Source: JAVBQJ01 sp031549115 (GTDB taxonomy: Bacteria; Verrucomicrobiota; Lentisphaeria; Victivallales; Victivallaceae). From it: a stretch of DNA of 15,915 nt. How positions within the stretch are numbered: position 1 is the first letter of the stretch; each line of letters opens with the position of its first letter. The stretch is from contig JAVBQJ010000165.1 in assembly GCA_031549115.1 (NCBI GenBank), positions 1-15,915 of the forward strand. The letters run 5' to 3'. Below, one piece after another: positions 6,410-14,521 of the stretch. Under the pieces are notes generated by a model. It saw nothing but the letters and a program-made list of their open reading frames with translations. It was not told the origin of the DNA and did no database searches. A program made the position numbers and the translations under genes.

Positions 6410-8074
6410 ATGAAGCGAAGTATTTTCCTGGGAATTCTCGCGTTGGCCGCGGGGTGTTGGACGGCATCGGCGGAGGTTGTCGAAGTCGCCCGCGGTTATG
6501 ACGGCAAGCCATTCCAATACCGGATCGCTCCAGTGGAACAACAGCCGTTGTATACCCAATACAAGATCACCTACGATGCACCCGAACCCGAACCGGGAGT
6601 GAACCCGCAGGGAATCGCCTATTATTATCTGCCGGCCGGAATCACCCCCGGCGACGCACCGCGCCCCGGCGTGATCTGTCTGCATATTCTCGGCGGCGAC
6701 GGTTCGCTGACCCGGATGATCGCGTCGTATCTGGCGCAGCAGGGAATGCCGGCGATGATGGTGCTGATGCCGTGGTTCGGCGAACGCGCCCCGGCCGGCG
6801 GCCGCAGCGGCATGACCGGAATGGTGCTGGCGGGAGCCCTCAAGCAGACGCCTTCCGATGTCCGCCGCGCCATCGACATTCTGCAAAGCCGTCCCGAAGT
6901 CAACCCGGACCGGCTCCGGCTGGTCGGCACCAGCATGGGAGCTTTGTTCGGCGCCACTGTGACCGGGATGGATGAACGCGTCAAACGTGCCGCGTTCCTG
7001 CTCGGCGGCGGCGATCTGCCCGAAATCCTGGCGCAGCCGACCAAAGAGGCCTCGCCGATCCGGGAGGCGTTGGTCAAAGCCCCGGCGGAAAAACAGCCGG
7101 AGGTCGCCGCGATTCTCACCGGAATCGACCCCATGACCTGGGCTCCGGCGCTGCGCGGACGCGCCGTAAGCGGCAATATCCTGATGATGAATGCCGCCAA
7201 TGACGAAGTGATTCCTCCGGCCGTGAGCCGCAAACTGGCCGAAGCAATGGAGTTGCCGGCGGAGCAGCTGGTGTGGCTTCCCGAGGTCGGCCACTATACC
7301 GCGATCAGCCAGTTGCCCGATATGCTGGACCGGATAGCAGCCTACTTCACCGACGCGACGGTACGTCCGCCGGTGGCGGCGCAGCCACAGGAAAGCTTGA
7401 GCCAGGTGATGTTGACTTTGCTGGCGGATACGTTGATGAATCAACCGGGACTGAAGCTCGCGCTGCAAGTCGACGGCACCCTGAAAAACGGCAAACCGCT
7501 CCAGGGCGCGTTGTTGTTCCGGCGCGGCTCGGAGGGGCGTTTCCTCACCGACCTCGACGTGACCAAAGCCCCCCTCCCCCTGAAAAAACTGACCATCGGC
7601 CATGACGGGAGCGCGCTGTGGCTGGGAAGCAATGCGGCGAAAACCTATCGCGGCAGTCTTTCCGGCGAAGGAACCGCGCCGGATTTCCCGCAGCTCGATC
7701 CGCGGGTCCCGCAATATCTGACGCTGGGTTCGGGGCTGTTGCGGATGGCGGCGGTCAATCCGGCCGCGTTGCGCCAGTTCGTCGCCATCACCGAAAAAAC
7801 CGACGACGCCGGAGCGGAATATCTGGAGCTGTTCGCCCCGAAGCAGCACCTCACGATTCTGGTCTATCCGGACGCTGCCCGGAAATACCCGGCCCGGCTG
7901 GTGGTGACGGCGGAGGACTTTCATGGCGAAATCGCGGTCACGGCCTGGGAGCTCGCGGCGGAAAGCGACGGCGCGGCCTTCGCCCCGCCGGAATCCGCCG
8001 GCGTCATCGAAGTGGAGGCCTACGACCTGCACCGTATGCTGAACGGAACCATCGCCTTCTTCACACAGCAGTAA
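6410..8074 (+). CDS. Exported alpha/beta hydrolase with an unassigned C-terminal domain
   Basis: A 554-residue exported protein. The N-terminal hydrophobic segment has an AXA cleavage site (TASA|EVVE, after A21) and also a possible weak lipobox (AAGC, C16), so it may be periplasmic or lipid-anchored. Residues about 60-315 form an alpha/beta hydrolase fold: an HILGG oxyanion-type segment (92-96), the nucleophile elbow GTSMG (S175), the acid in NAANDEV (D265) and the histidine in EVGHYT (H295). The triad fits an esterase, lipase or peptidase; the substrate is unknown. Residues about 325-554 are a second, strand-rich region without a motif I know, loosely like a LolA/DUF2092-type beta sheet (weak inference). 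It is the first gene of a three-gene exported/membrane unit, and the next gene starts 28 bp later. Confidence 0.85.
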   Translation: MKRSIFLGILALAAGCWTASAEVVEVARGYDGKPFQYRIAPVEQQPLYTQYKITYDAPEPEPGVNPQGIAYYYLPAGITPGDAPRPGVICLHILGGDGSLTRMIASYLAQQGMPAMMVLMPWFGERAPAGGRSGMTGMVLAGALKQTPSDVRRAIDILQSRPEVNPDRLRLVGTSMGALFGATVTGMDERVKRAAFLLGGGDLPEILAQPTKEASPIREALVKAPAEKQPEVAAILTGIDPMTWAPALRGRAVSGNILMMNAANDEVIPPAVSRKLAEAMELPAEQLVWLPEVGHYTAISQLPDMLDRIAAYFTDATVRPPVAAQPQESLSQVMLTLLADTLMNQPGLKLALQVDGTLKNGKPLQGALLFRRGSEGRFLTDLDVTKAPLPLKKLTIGHDGSALWLGSNAAKTYRGSLSGEGTAPDFPQLDPRVPQYLTLGSGLLRMAAVNPAALRQFVAITEKTDDAGAEYLELFAPKQHLTILVYPDAARKYPARLVVTAEDFHGEIAVTAWELAAESDGAAFAPPESAGVIEVEAYDLHRMLNGTIAFFTQQ

Positions 8075-8102
8075 CGAAAAAGAACCCACAGGAACCCAAG
8101 CG

Positions 8103-9275
8103 ATGAAAAGAATTTTATATACGTTGTTATTGAGTATCGTGGCATTGGCGGCGGCGGCGGCGGAAGCCCCATTTACCGTTGAGCGCGTCGCCGCCAACGG
8201 CCACGGTTTGAAGGGCCGTTTCCCGGACGGCAAACGGCTGGTGATCGTCGCCGGCTCGCCGGAGGAGATGGGGAGCGCCACCGGGGAATTGTGCGCGGCG
8301 GAGATCGCGCAGATGGGGAGCCGGATTCTGGTCGCCGCCGCCGGGTACGCGGTCGGCAAAGACGATTGGTTCTTCACCCGGATCGATGAAGTGATGCAAC
8401 GCACGCTGCCGTATACGCCGGAGCGTTTTCTGGTCGAATGCGACGCGATGAGCCGGAGCGCCGGAATCCGCGAGCGCGAAGGGCGCCACTTGAACTTTTT
8501 CCCGGAGATGTTTCACTGCTCCGGCATCGCGGTGCGCGGCCAAGCCAGCGCCGGCGGCGAAATCATCCATGCCCGGGTGCTGGATTACATGCGCGACCTC
8601 GGCTTATACGATCTGGCGACGGTGCAGATTTTCCTGCCCGACGATCATTACGCCTGGGCCAGCGTCGGCTATGCCGGATTCATCGGCACGGTGACGGCGA
8701 TGAATGAACACGGCCTGGCGATGGGCGAGATGGGCGGAGCCGGTTACGGCGACTGGGACGGCATCCCGATGAGCTTCCTGATGCGCCGGATCATGGAGGA
8801 GTGCCGCACCGTGGCGGAAGCGGTCAAACTGTTGAAAGAGACGCCGCTGACCTGCGAATATTATTACATTCTGAGCGATCCCGCCGGCGACCTGGCGGCG
8901 GTAAGCGCGCGTGCCGGCGAAAACGGGGAATTGAGCTTTTACGCCCCCGGCGACCAGAATCCCCGGCTGCCGAAGGTTCCGGAGGATACGGTATTCATCT
9001 CCAACGGTGACCGCGCCGTCAAACTGCAGGAGCGCCTGATGGCGAACTACGGCTCCATCACACCGGAAATCATGATCGAAATGATCAAACCACCGGTCGC
9101 GATGAACTCCAATTTGCACAACGCGATCTTCGTACCGCGGCGCGGCGACATCTACTTCGCCGACGCCTCCAAGGAGAAGACCGCGGCCGACATGCCGTAC
9201 ACCCGTTTCAACGTACCTGCGGTGATTCAGAGCTACCGCCAGGTGATGGCGGCGCATCAGGAGGTCAAACCGTGA
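8103..9275 (+). CDS. Exported C45 / acyl-CoA:6-APA acyltransferase-like Ntn-hydrolase
   Basis: A 390-residue protein with a signal peptide (cleavage near A20), so periplasmic or secreted. The body matches the C45 peptidase/penicillin acyltransferase family of N-terminal-nucleophile hydrolases, which cleave or transfer amide-linked acyl groups. The candidate nucleophile C139 is in MFHCSGIAVRG, followed by the typical HARVLDYMRDLGLYD (compare H-x-R-N-x-D-W in relatives) and GFIGTVTAMNEHGLAMGEMG. Family members often mature by self-cleavage before the cysteine, where Gly or Asp usually precedes it; here His precedes it, so maturation may be atypical or absent. The ATG at 8103 follows AGGA at about 9 bases. 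Its stop overlaps the GTG start of the next gene by 4 bp, so the two are coupled. The substrate is unknown; bile-salt, N-acyl amino acid or beta-lactam amides are family possibilities. Confidence 0.83.
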   Translation: MKRILYTLLLSIVALAAAAAEAPFTVERVAANGHGLKGRFPDGKRLVIVAGSPEEMGSATGELCAAEIAQMGSRILVAAAGYAVGKDDWFFTRIDEVMQRTLPYTPERFLVECDAMSRSAGIREREGRHLNFFPEMFHCSGIAVRGQASAGGEIIHARVLDYMRDLGLYDLATVQIFLPDDHYAWASVGYAGFIGTVTAMNEHGLAMGEMGGAGYGDWDGIPMSFLMRRIMEECRTVAEAVKLLKETPLTCEYYYILSDPAGDLAAVSARAGENGELSFYAPGDQNPRLPKVPEDTVFISNGDRAVKLQERLMANYGSITPEIMIEMIKPPVAMNSNLHNAIFVPRRGDIYFADASKEKTAADMPYTRFNVPAVIQSYRQVMAAHQEVKP

Positions 9276-10531
9276 GCCCGGCGTCCCGGATGCCGGATTG
9301 CTGCTTCCGGCTGGCAATCGCCGGGTGCGCGGCGGCGATCGCGTTGATGCTGACGGCATGGGCGATCTACCCCGGCGGTTACGACTGGATGAATCGAGAC
9401 TTGAGTACACTCGGCCGGGTATTCACCGTCAACGGCCGGGGGCACCATGTGAATTACCCGGTCTACAACTTCGGCCTTTTGTTGTGGGGGATGAGCACCA
9501 TCGTGTTCTTCTCCGGCCGGGCGATGCTGCTGCCGAAGGCTGCCGCGGCCAGACGGACTCTGATCTGCGGTTTTCTCGCCGGGCTCGGCCTGGCCGGAAT
9601 CGGGATCACCCCGGCGGACGTGCCGAACAATCTCTGGCACGGGGTCAGCTCCGCCACCGCCATTCTCAGCTTCGCGGTGGTGATTTGCGCCGCGCGCAAG
9701 GAGGATGAGCCGGGCAAGCGTTACTGGGCATGGGGGCTGGTGATTGCCGCCATCGTATACATCGTACTGCGTTTCTGGAAAATTCCGCACGGCAGCGTAC
9801 TTTTCCAAAAACTGTTCGTGCTCTATGTCTATACCTACATCATCGTCCAGTCCGTCATCGCGCTATGCCGTGAAAAGCTGCCGCTGCCGTTTCCGGCGAC
9901 CGAGCCCGAATTGTACCGCTTCGGCCGGATCGCGGTCGCGAGCGGCACCCTTGCCATGTTCGGACTGATGGCGGCGGCGATTCTGGCGTTTCCGGGCGGC
10001 TTCGACTGGAGCAGCCAGTGGACCAGCAGCCTCGGCAATGTCTTCCTCGACAAGGCTGCCCGGGAAAGCGGCACGGTGTACCGCTACTATATGATTTACG
10101 ACTATGCACTGGCCGTCGGCGGCTGCGGTTTGACCGCGTTCTGGAGTTTGCGCAGCCTGCGGGCGAAAAACCGCTGGTTCGGCGCAGCCATATTGGTGAT
10201 CGGCTGGGTGATGGGCTGCGCGCTCGCCGGAATCGGCATGGCGGCGACCCCGGCGCTCGGTCTGCACCGGCTTTCGATCAACTTCTTCATCCTGTCGGTG
10301 ACGCTGATGCTGATCGTCCAGCTGTTCCCGGCGTCGGGGTGCTCGAGGCGCTGGCAGGAGCGTTGCCTCTGGCTGGTATTGATCGTCGTCAGCGCCGTCC
10401 TCTTTCACTGGCTGGGCAGCCCGTGGGGCAAATTCGCCCAGAAGGTCATGATCCTGGAAGTGGGGGCGTGGCTGTTGTATCAGGGCTGGGCTTTCCGCGC
10501 CGGGACGGAATCCCGGCCACCTCTTCATTGA
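9272..10531 (+). CDS. Polytopic membrane protein with internal duplication, DUF998-like
   Basis: A 419-residue protein with about 11-12 probable membrane helices. It consists of two related halves: IYPGGYDWMNRDLSTLG (32-48) recurs as AFPGGFDWSSQWTSSLG (239-255), each after a hydrophobic helix, and LGLAGIGITPAD...H (105-123) recurs as CALAGIGMAATPA...H (316-332). The short S-x-LG and GxG...P...H pattern resembles DUF998-type membrane proteins, but I cannot confirm the family. The GTG start at 9272 is well supported: AGGAGG lies 7 bases upstream and it overlaps the preceding stop as GTGA. The coupling suggests it works with the Ntn-hydrolase, perhaps as a membrane partner or transporter (inference). 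Its 3' end overlaps the convergent EI24-like gene by 86 bp, an unusually long antisense overlap. Confidence 0.82.
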   Translation: MSPASRMPDCCFRLAIAGCAAAIALMLTAWAIYPGGYDWMNRDLSTLGRVFTVNGRGHHVNYPVYNFGLLLWGMSTIVFFSGRAMLLPKAAAARRTLICGFLAGLGLAGIGITPADVPNNLWHGVSSATAILSFAVVICAARKEDEPGKRYWAWGLVIAAIVYIVLRFWKIPHGSVLFQKLFVLYVYTYIIVQSVIALCREKLPLPFPATEPELYRFGRIAVASGTLAMFGLMAAAILAFPGGFDWSSQWTSSLGNVFLDKAARESGTVYRYYMIYDYALAVGGCGLTAFWSLRSLRAKNRWFGAAILVIGWVMGCALAGIGMAATPALGLHRLSINFFILSVTLMLIVQLFPASGCSRRWQERCLWLVLIVVSAVLFHWLGSPWGKFAQKVMILEVGAWLLYQGWAFRAGTESRPPLH

Positions 10532-11216
10532 CCAGCATCGCGCCTCCGAGCACCAGGCCGGGGATCAGCAGCACCGGCAGCAGCGGCAGCAGCATGCAAA
10601 AGTACAGGATCACGCCGAAGCCGTAAACCGCCGGCCGGTGCCCGGCCAGCTCCAGCCGCAATTCCCGCGTCGACCAATGCCGGTTGAAGCCGGAATTGAA
10701 CATATAACTCAACGCGTAGCGATAGCCGATCACCAGGATCAACAGCACCGGCCCGATCACCGGAATCACCCACGCGATTGCGGAAAACCCGAGCCACAGC
10801 ACCAGTGTGACCGCGGCGAAAATCATGCATTCGCCATTGTATTTGCACTCCAGCCACCACCCGTGCGGTATCGCTTCCACCCCGTAACGGCGCCGTTCGA
10901 ACACCGTCACCAGTCGGGCGAAGAACCACGCGCCGAACAGTTCATACAACATATTGACCGCCAGCACCATGAACGCCAGAAACAACACCCCGAGCGAAAT
11001 CTGCGCCAGATACCGCAACGGCGCCCAGATGTTTTCGGAAATCCGGTTCAATACATACGTCCAGAACCACCACCCGGCGGCACCGTATACCGCCAGCAGC
11101 AGCGCCAGCGGCAGCGCCGCATAGCTCCAATACCCCGGATGCCCCCAGAATTCCGTAACCCCGCGCAGCGCATAACGCACGCCGCGCCCGAATTGTGAAA
11201 GATTGCGCACCGCCAT
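10446..11216 (-). CDS. EI24/CysZ-like inner membrane protein
   Basis: A 256-residue membrane protein, close to E. coli CysZ in length (253 aa). The N-terminus FGRGVRYALRGVTEFWGHPGYW and the following PLALLLAVYG helix, the PVIGPVLLILVIGYRYALSYMF segment (about 150-171), and a late P-rich helix ending in GGAMLVNEE match the EI24 layout. CysZ is a sulfate permease in Proteobacteria; other EI24 proteins are uncharacterised, so the substrate here is open. The ATG at 11216 directly abuts the upstream stop (TAAATG) with GGAG 6 bases before it, so it is coupled to the DUF1232 gene. The last 28 or so residues are polar, Pro/Ser/Thr-rich and encoded opposite the 3' end of the convergent gene; the tail may be dispensable. 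Confidence 0.78.
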   Translation of the reverse strand: MAVRNLSQFGRGVRYALRGVTEFWGHPGYWSYAALPLALLLAVYGAAGWWFWTYVLNRISENIWAPLRYLAQISLGVLFLAFMVLAVNMLYELFGAWFFARLVTVFERRRYGVEAIPHGWWLECKYNGECMIFAAVTLVLWLGFSAIAWVIPVIGPVLLILVIGYRYALSYMFNSGFNRHWSTRELRLELAGHRPAVYGFGVILYFCMLLPLLPVLLIPGLVLGGAMLVNEEVAGIPSRRGKPSPDTTATPPLPGS

Positions 11217-12374
11217 TTACCGCTCCATCGCGTTTTTAACCACCATCGCCGCCAACAGCGACACCGTCACATCGTCCAGCATGCCGATAAAGGGGATCGC
11301 GTCGGGAATCAGGTCGATCGGCAGCAGTACCCAGACCACCGCCACCAGCAAGGTGAAAACCACCCGCGGCCACACCGCCAGCGCTCCCAACAGGTGATCG
11401 CAGCGGCACAGACGCGGCTCCGGCACCAGGAACAGCCCCTGGTGATTGCCCTGCAAATGGACAATCCGGTAATCGTAAATCATCCGGTCGGTGATTGCGG
11501 AGGCGATGCACTGCAATTCCAGACGCGAATATTCATGCCATGCGGCGTATTCGTCCTTGACGATCTGGTACAATTCTTTTTCCGCCACGCGCCCCTCTTC
11601 GTGCGCCCGGCGCGACAGTTTGAGCACGCAACGCAAGACCGGCGCATCCACCGGCGCCGAACTCAGGCGCTCGATCACATGTTCGTAAAAAATCACCTGG
11701 TCAAAACGGCAGAACTGCAGCGACACCCCGGCCAACAGCAGCACCGTCCCCACGCACAGATACCACGCCTGCCCGGCATCGGCCGCAAACGCCGCCAGCC
11801 ACGCCGCCGTCAGCAACAACAGCAGCGCCGACAGTTTGATGCTCAATTTGCGGAAGCTCAGCGCGCCGAGTACCACCATGAAAAACAGCGTGATTTTAAA
11901 ATTGGCGAAGATATCCCGGATCCAGTACGGAATGTATTCCAATATCCGCGTCACCCCCAGCTGCTCCAGCACCACGCGCATACCGGCTCCGGCGGCGCTC
12001 CACAGCGTAACCTCCTCCGGCGGCGCGCTCGGCGCCGCGGTGATTCGGGCGATAAACAGAAACGCCGGCAGGCACAGCAGGAATTGCAGCAGCAGATTGG
12101 CGCCGCGCGGTGCCCCCAGAATCACCAGCTCCCACGCCAGCGCTGCGACGATCACGAATGCCAGCACCAGCGTCACCATTCCCTGCTGGTACGAAAACGC
12201 CCCGTTTTTCAGAAAAAACGGATCATGGGCGAAGACCAGAAACGCCCCCGCATAACCGGCGAGCACCGCCCAGAATTTCCAATGCCGGAAACCGGTGATC
12301 CCCGGCGCCGTCACCACCGGAGCCGCCGCCCACCGGAGCAACGCCGTAGATGTTTTCGTGCCCCAATCCGTCAC
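11217..12374 (-). CDS. Polytopic membrane protein with C-terminal DUF1232 (YkvA-like) domain
   Basis: A 385-residue protein. The last 48 residues carry the DUF1232 signature: a hydrophobic stretch leading into LLPIDLIPDAIPFIGMLDDV. Before it are about six membrane helices in the N-terminal half (about 34-50, 65-86, 94-111, 158-173, 180-196, 203-220) and a soluble stretch (about 225-330) rich in charged helices with several cysteines and histidines (CRCDH near 325-335). DUF1232 is usually a short stand-alone protein of unknown role, so the long N-terminal part is unusual. The start is a GTG at 12374 with AAGGAG 7 bases upstream; it overlaps the previous stop as GTGA. It lies directly before the EI24-like gene with no gap. 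The molecular function is unknown. Confidence 0.8.
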   Translation of the reverse strand: MTDWGTKTSTALLRWAAAPVVTAPGITGFRHWKFWAVLAGYAGAFLVFAHDPFFLKNGAFSYQQGMVTLVLAFVIVAALAWELVILGAPRGANLLLQFLLCLPAFLFIARITAAPSAPPEEVTLWSAAGAGMRVVLEQLGVTRILEYIPYWIRDIFANFKITLFFMVVLGALSFRKLSIKLSALLLLLTAAWLAAFAADAGQAWYLCVGTVLLLAGVSLQFCRFDQVIFYEHVIERLSSAPVDAPVLRCVLKLSRRAHEEGRVAEKELYQIVKDEYAAWHEYSRLELQCIASAITDRMIYDYRIVHLQGNHQGLFLVPEPRLCRCDHLLGALAVWPRVVFTLLVAVVWVLLPIDLIPDAIPFIGMLDDVTVSLLAAMVVKNAMER

Positions 12375-13519
12375 AATCCAGCTCCTTTCCCATTCGCCAG
12401 CCGTCCTTTGACCATATCCAGCTCCTCCTGCAACGGCTTGAGCAAATACACCTGCTTGCCGCCCCAGAACAGCGAATTGAAGTAACCGCCCCCCTGCGCC
12501 ATCACCGTTTCCAACAGAAACCGGTGCAGCTCCAGGAACTGGCGCGCATCCGCATCCAATTCGTGCCGCCGGATCAGCGCCAACGCATCCTCCCGGTATT
12601 CGACCCCGGCTTCCCCCCGGTCATCCGGGAACTCCGCCCCGCCCCGGCCGCCATTGACCATCCAGGCAAAGGTCAAAAGCTCCGCCTGCAACAGATCCAG
12701 TTGTTTTCCCATCTGTACGGCCGATTGCGGCAGCTTGCGCCGGTCGGCCATCCGCGAACGCAACGTTTCGACCTGCCGCAACGCCCGCTGAATCTGCCGG
12801 TCCAGGAGATTCCAGTTCAAACGGTAAATCCCCCGCTGCAAATCCCGGTAAAAGCTTTCATAACCGCCCAGAATGCGGCGCCGGAGCCACACCGACAAGT
12901 AGCGCCACTGCAACTGGTCCGGGTCGGCATCCGCCACCAGGTCGGCGGTTTCCGCCCATTGCCACGCCAGCAGTGTCTGCGCACCTCCGTTCCCGGAGCC
13001 CAGGCTGCGGCCGCAGGCGGTGAAAAACACATAAAACAGTTCATCCCGGTCACGAAATTCACCCCGCCCCACCGCCTCCCGCACCACCGGCTCCAACCGG
13101 CGCACCACCGCGTCGTAACGCTCTTTGCCGAAGTCCTCCAGAGCCGCCCGGTATTCGGCGGCAGCAGCCCCCGAGGGCGCATAGCGCGCCCCGGCGAAAC
13201 GCCATTCGAACTGAAACGGCACCGCCGGCAATGGCGCCGGAAAATACCAGTAGATAAACAGAGCCGCCGCCGCCAGCAGCAGCAATATCGCGATCAATTC
13301 ATAGCGCCGGTAGCCGCGGCGGCGCTCCTGCCGCATCTGCGCCACCGTTTCCGCGATGCCCGGCGCCAGACAGCGCCCGACTTCGACGGCGAAGTCCGGG
13401 GTATCCGGCGCGACCGGCGCCAGCTCCGGCAGGTAGATTTCCCCGTGGGCCTCCTGCAGGCGGAAGTTCTGTTCCGGTACCGGCACCACGCCGGTGTCAG
13501 CTGGGGTTTCGTCGGACAT
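12371..13519 (-). CDS. Single-pass membrane protein with large helical domain, unknown function
   Basis: A 382-residue protein with an acidic, proline-containing N-terminal region (1-62), a basic stretch QERRRGYRRYE, one membrane helix (about 73-94) and a roughly 285-residue domain after it. By the positive-inside rule the N-terminus is cytoplasmic and the large domain periplasmic. The C-terminal domain is helical, rich in Arg, Trp, Leu and Gln, and starts with a TPR-like stretch (EYRAALEDFGKERYDAVVRRLEPVV, quoted in part as YRAALEDFGKERYDAV) but I cannot count clear repeats. No catalytic motif is seen. The ATG at 13519 comes 3 bp after the TauE-like stop, with GAGG about 9 bases upstream, and its own stop overlaps the next GTG. 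It could be a scaffold or sensor for the neighbouring permeases. Confidence 0.75.
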   Translation of the reverse strand: MSDETPADTGVVPVPEQNFRLQEAHGEIYLPELAPVAPDTPDFAVEVGRCLAPGIAETVAQMRQERRRGYRRYELIAILLLLAAAALFIYWYFPAPLPAVPFQFEWRFAGARYAPSGAAAAEYRAALEDFGKERYDAVVRRLEPVVREAVGRGEFRDRDELFYVFFTACGRSLGSGNGGAQTLLAWQWAETADLVADADPDQLQWRYLSVWLRRRILGGYESFYRDLQRGIYRLNWNLLDRQIQRALRQVETLRSRMADRRKLPQSAVQMGKQLDLLQAELLTFAWMVNGGRGGAEFPDDRGEAGVEYREDALALIRRHELDADARQFLELHRFLLETVMAQGGGYFNSLFWGGKQVYLLKPLQEELDMVKGRLANGKGAGL

Positions 13520-13522
13520 GGT

Positions 13523-14452
13523 TCAGGTTTCCTCCCGTTGCGCGATTGGATGGCTCCCGGCATACCAGGCGAAGCCGAGCAGATACACCAGCAGAATTCC
13601 GGCGCTGAATACGATCACCCACTCTCCGGCGGCATTCCAGTTCACCAGCTTGAACACCGCCCCGACCACACTCAAAAATGCCAGGACGCTGAAACTTTTG
13701 TGAATATGCTGCGCATACCCGGCATCGTAAACCACCCGATGCAGCTTCGTGCCGATCGGAAACCCGACCAGCCCGCCCGCCGCCGCCAACCCGCCCAGCA
13801 GCAGCACATCGCGATTCCAGCCCCCTGCCCCGGCCAGATAGGTGACGCCTCCGGCTCCGGTGGTCAGCAGCACCGACATCCGGACGATCCGGCTGGTGAA
13901 AAATTCCGGCACCCGGAACACCGTCGTCAGCAACGGACGGATGAACAATCCGCCGCCGATCCCGCACATCGACGATACCAGCCCCGCCGTGACCCCGTAA
14001 AGCCCGGCGCGGCACGACTGGCGGCGCGAAATTACCGGCGGCGCCGTCACATAACACGCGGTCCGCACCCAAGCGCTCTGAATGCAGATCACCGATACGA
14101 AAAACACAAAAATCAGCAGAATCGGCTTTTCACTGTCGAAGTACGCGATCAGATGCCGGTTGGCGACCTTCCCCAACAGCGAGGTCGCCACCGCGCCGCA
14201 GCACACCGGCAACGCCAGGCTGCGGCCATACGAACCCGGTCCCCAGCCGATTTCACGGTATTGCCGGCACACCGTGGGAATCGTCGCCAGCATCATCTGC
14301 AGCAAAGCCACACCGATCGCCGTCATGGTGTCCACGCCGAGCACCAGCAGCGCCGGCACCATGAACCAGCCGCAGCCGACACCCCAGTATCCGCCCGACA
14401 TCATGCCGATCAAACCGGCCAATGGCGTTGCCGCCCAGACATACCAACTCAT
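13523..14452 (-). CDS. TauE/SafE-family permease (sulfite exporter-like)
   Basis: A 309-residue polytopic protein of the TauE/SafE (DUF81) family, which exports sulfite, sulfoacetate or related organosulfur anions in characterised members. It has about eight membrane helices in two repeats. The first carries GMMSGGYWGVGCGWFMVPAL (16-35) and the second GLVSSMCGIGGGLFIRPLL; the glycine-rich loop followed by a proline in each is the family hallmark. The ATG at 14452 begins the first helix (MSWYVW), preceded by GGAG; the frame extends further upstream only into ilvC-terminator sequence. It lies just downstream of the ilvC terminator, and I see no good promoter of its own, so it may rely on read-through. 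The substrate is not determined by sequence. Confidence 0.85.
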   Translation of the reverse strand: MSWYVWAATPLAGLIGMMSGGYWGVGCGWFMVPALLVLGVDTMTAIGVALLQMMLATIPTVCRQYREIGWGPGSYGRSLALPVCCGAVATSLLGKVANRHLIAYFDSEKPILLIFVFFVSVICIQSAWVRTACYVTAPPVISRRQSCRAGLYGVTAGLVSSMCGIGGGLFIRPLLTTVFRVPEFFTSRIVRMSVLLTTGAGGVTYLAGAGGWNRDVLLLGGLAAAGGLVGFPIGTKLHRVVYDAGYAQHIHKSFSVLAFLSVVGAVFKLVNWNAAGEWVIVFSAGILLVYLLGFAWYAGSHPIAQREET

Positions 14453-14471
14453 CTTCTGCGGTCTCCGGTAT

Positions 14472-14521
14472 ACAACAAAAGCCGTCCGCTTCGCACCTGA
14501 CGCTGCGACGCGAGACGGCTT
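14472..14521 (-). terminator. Intrinsic terminator of ilvC
   Basis: Reading leftward, AAGCCGTC (14514-14521) pairs perfectly with GACGGCTT (14479-14486). Inside, a single bulged base and one mismatch separate further pairs (GCG, then TCGCA-type), leaving an 8-base loop. The stem is followed by TTTTGTTGT. It begins 27 bp after the ilvC stop and ends 20 bp before the TauE-like ATG. Its 5' arm shares AAGCC with a second, competing hairpin. Confidence 0.8.

Noticed and set aside
6326..8404. A 692-codon leftward frame opposite the hydrolase
   Set aside because: It overlaps the near-consensus rightward promoter and the alpha/beta hydrolase with its full triad; composition is that of a shadow frame.
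12350..14500. A 716-codon rightward frame opposite the permease genes
   Set aside because: It is an antisense shadow of three membrane-protein genes, full of Arg, Gln, Pro and His, with no start signal.
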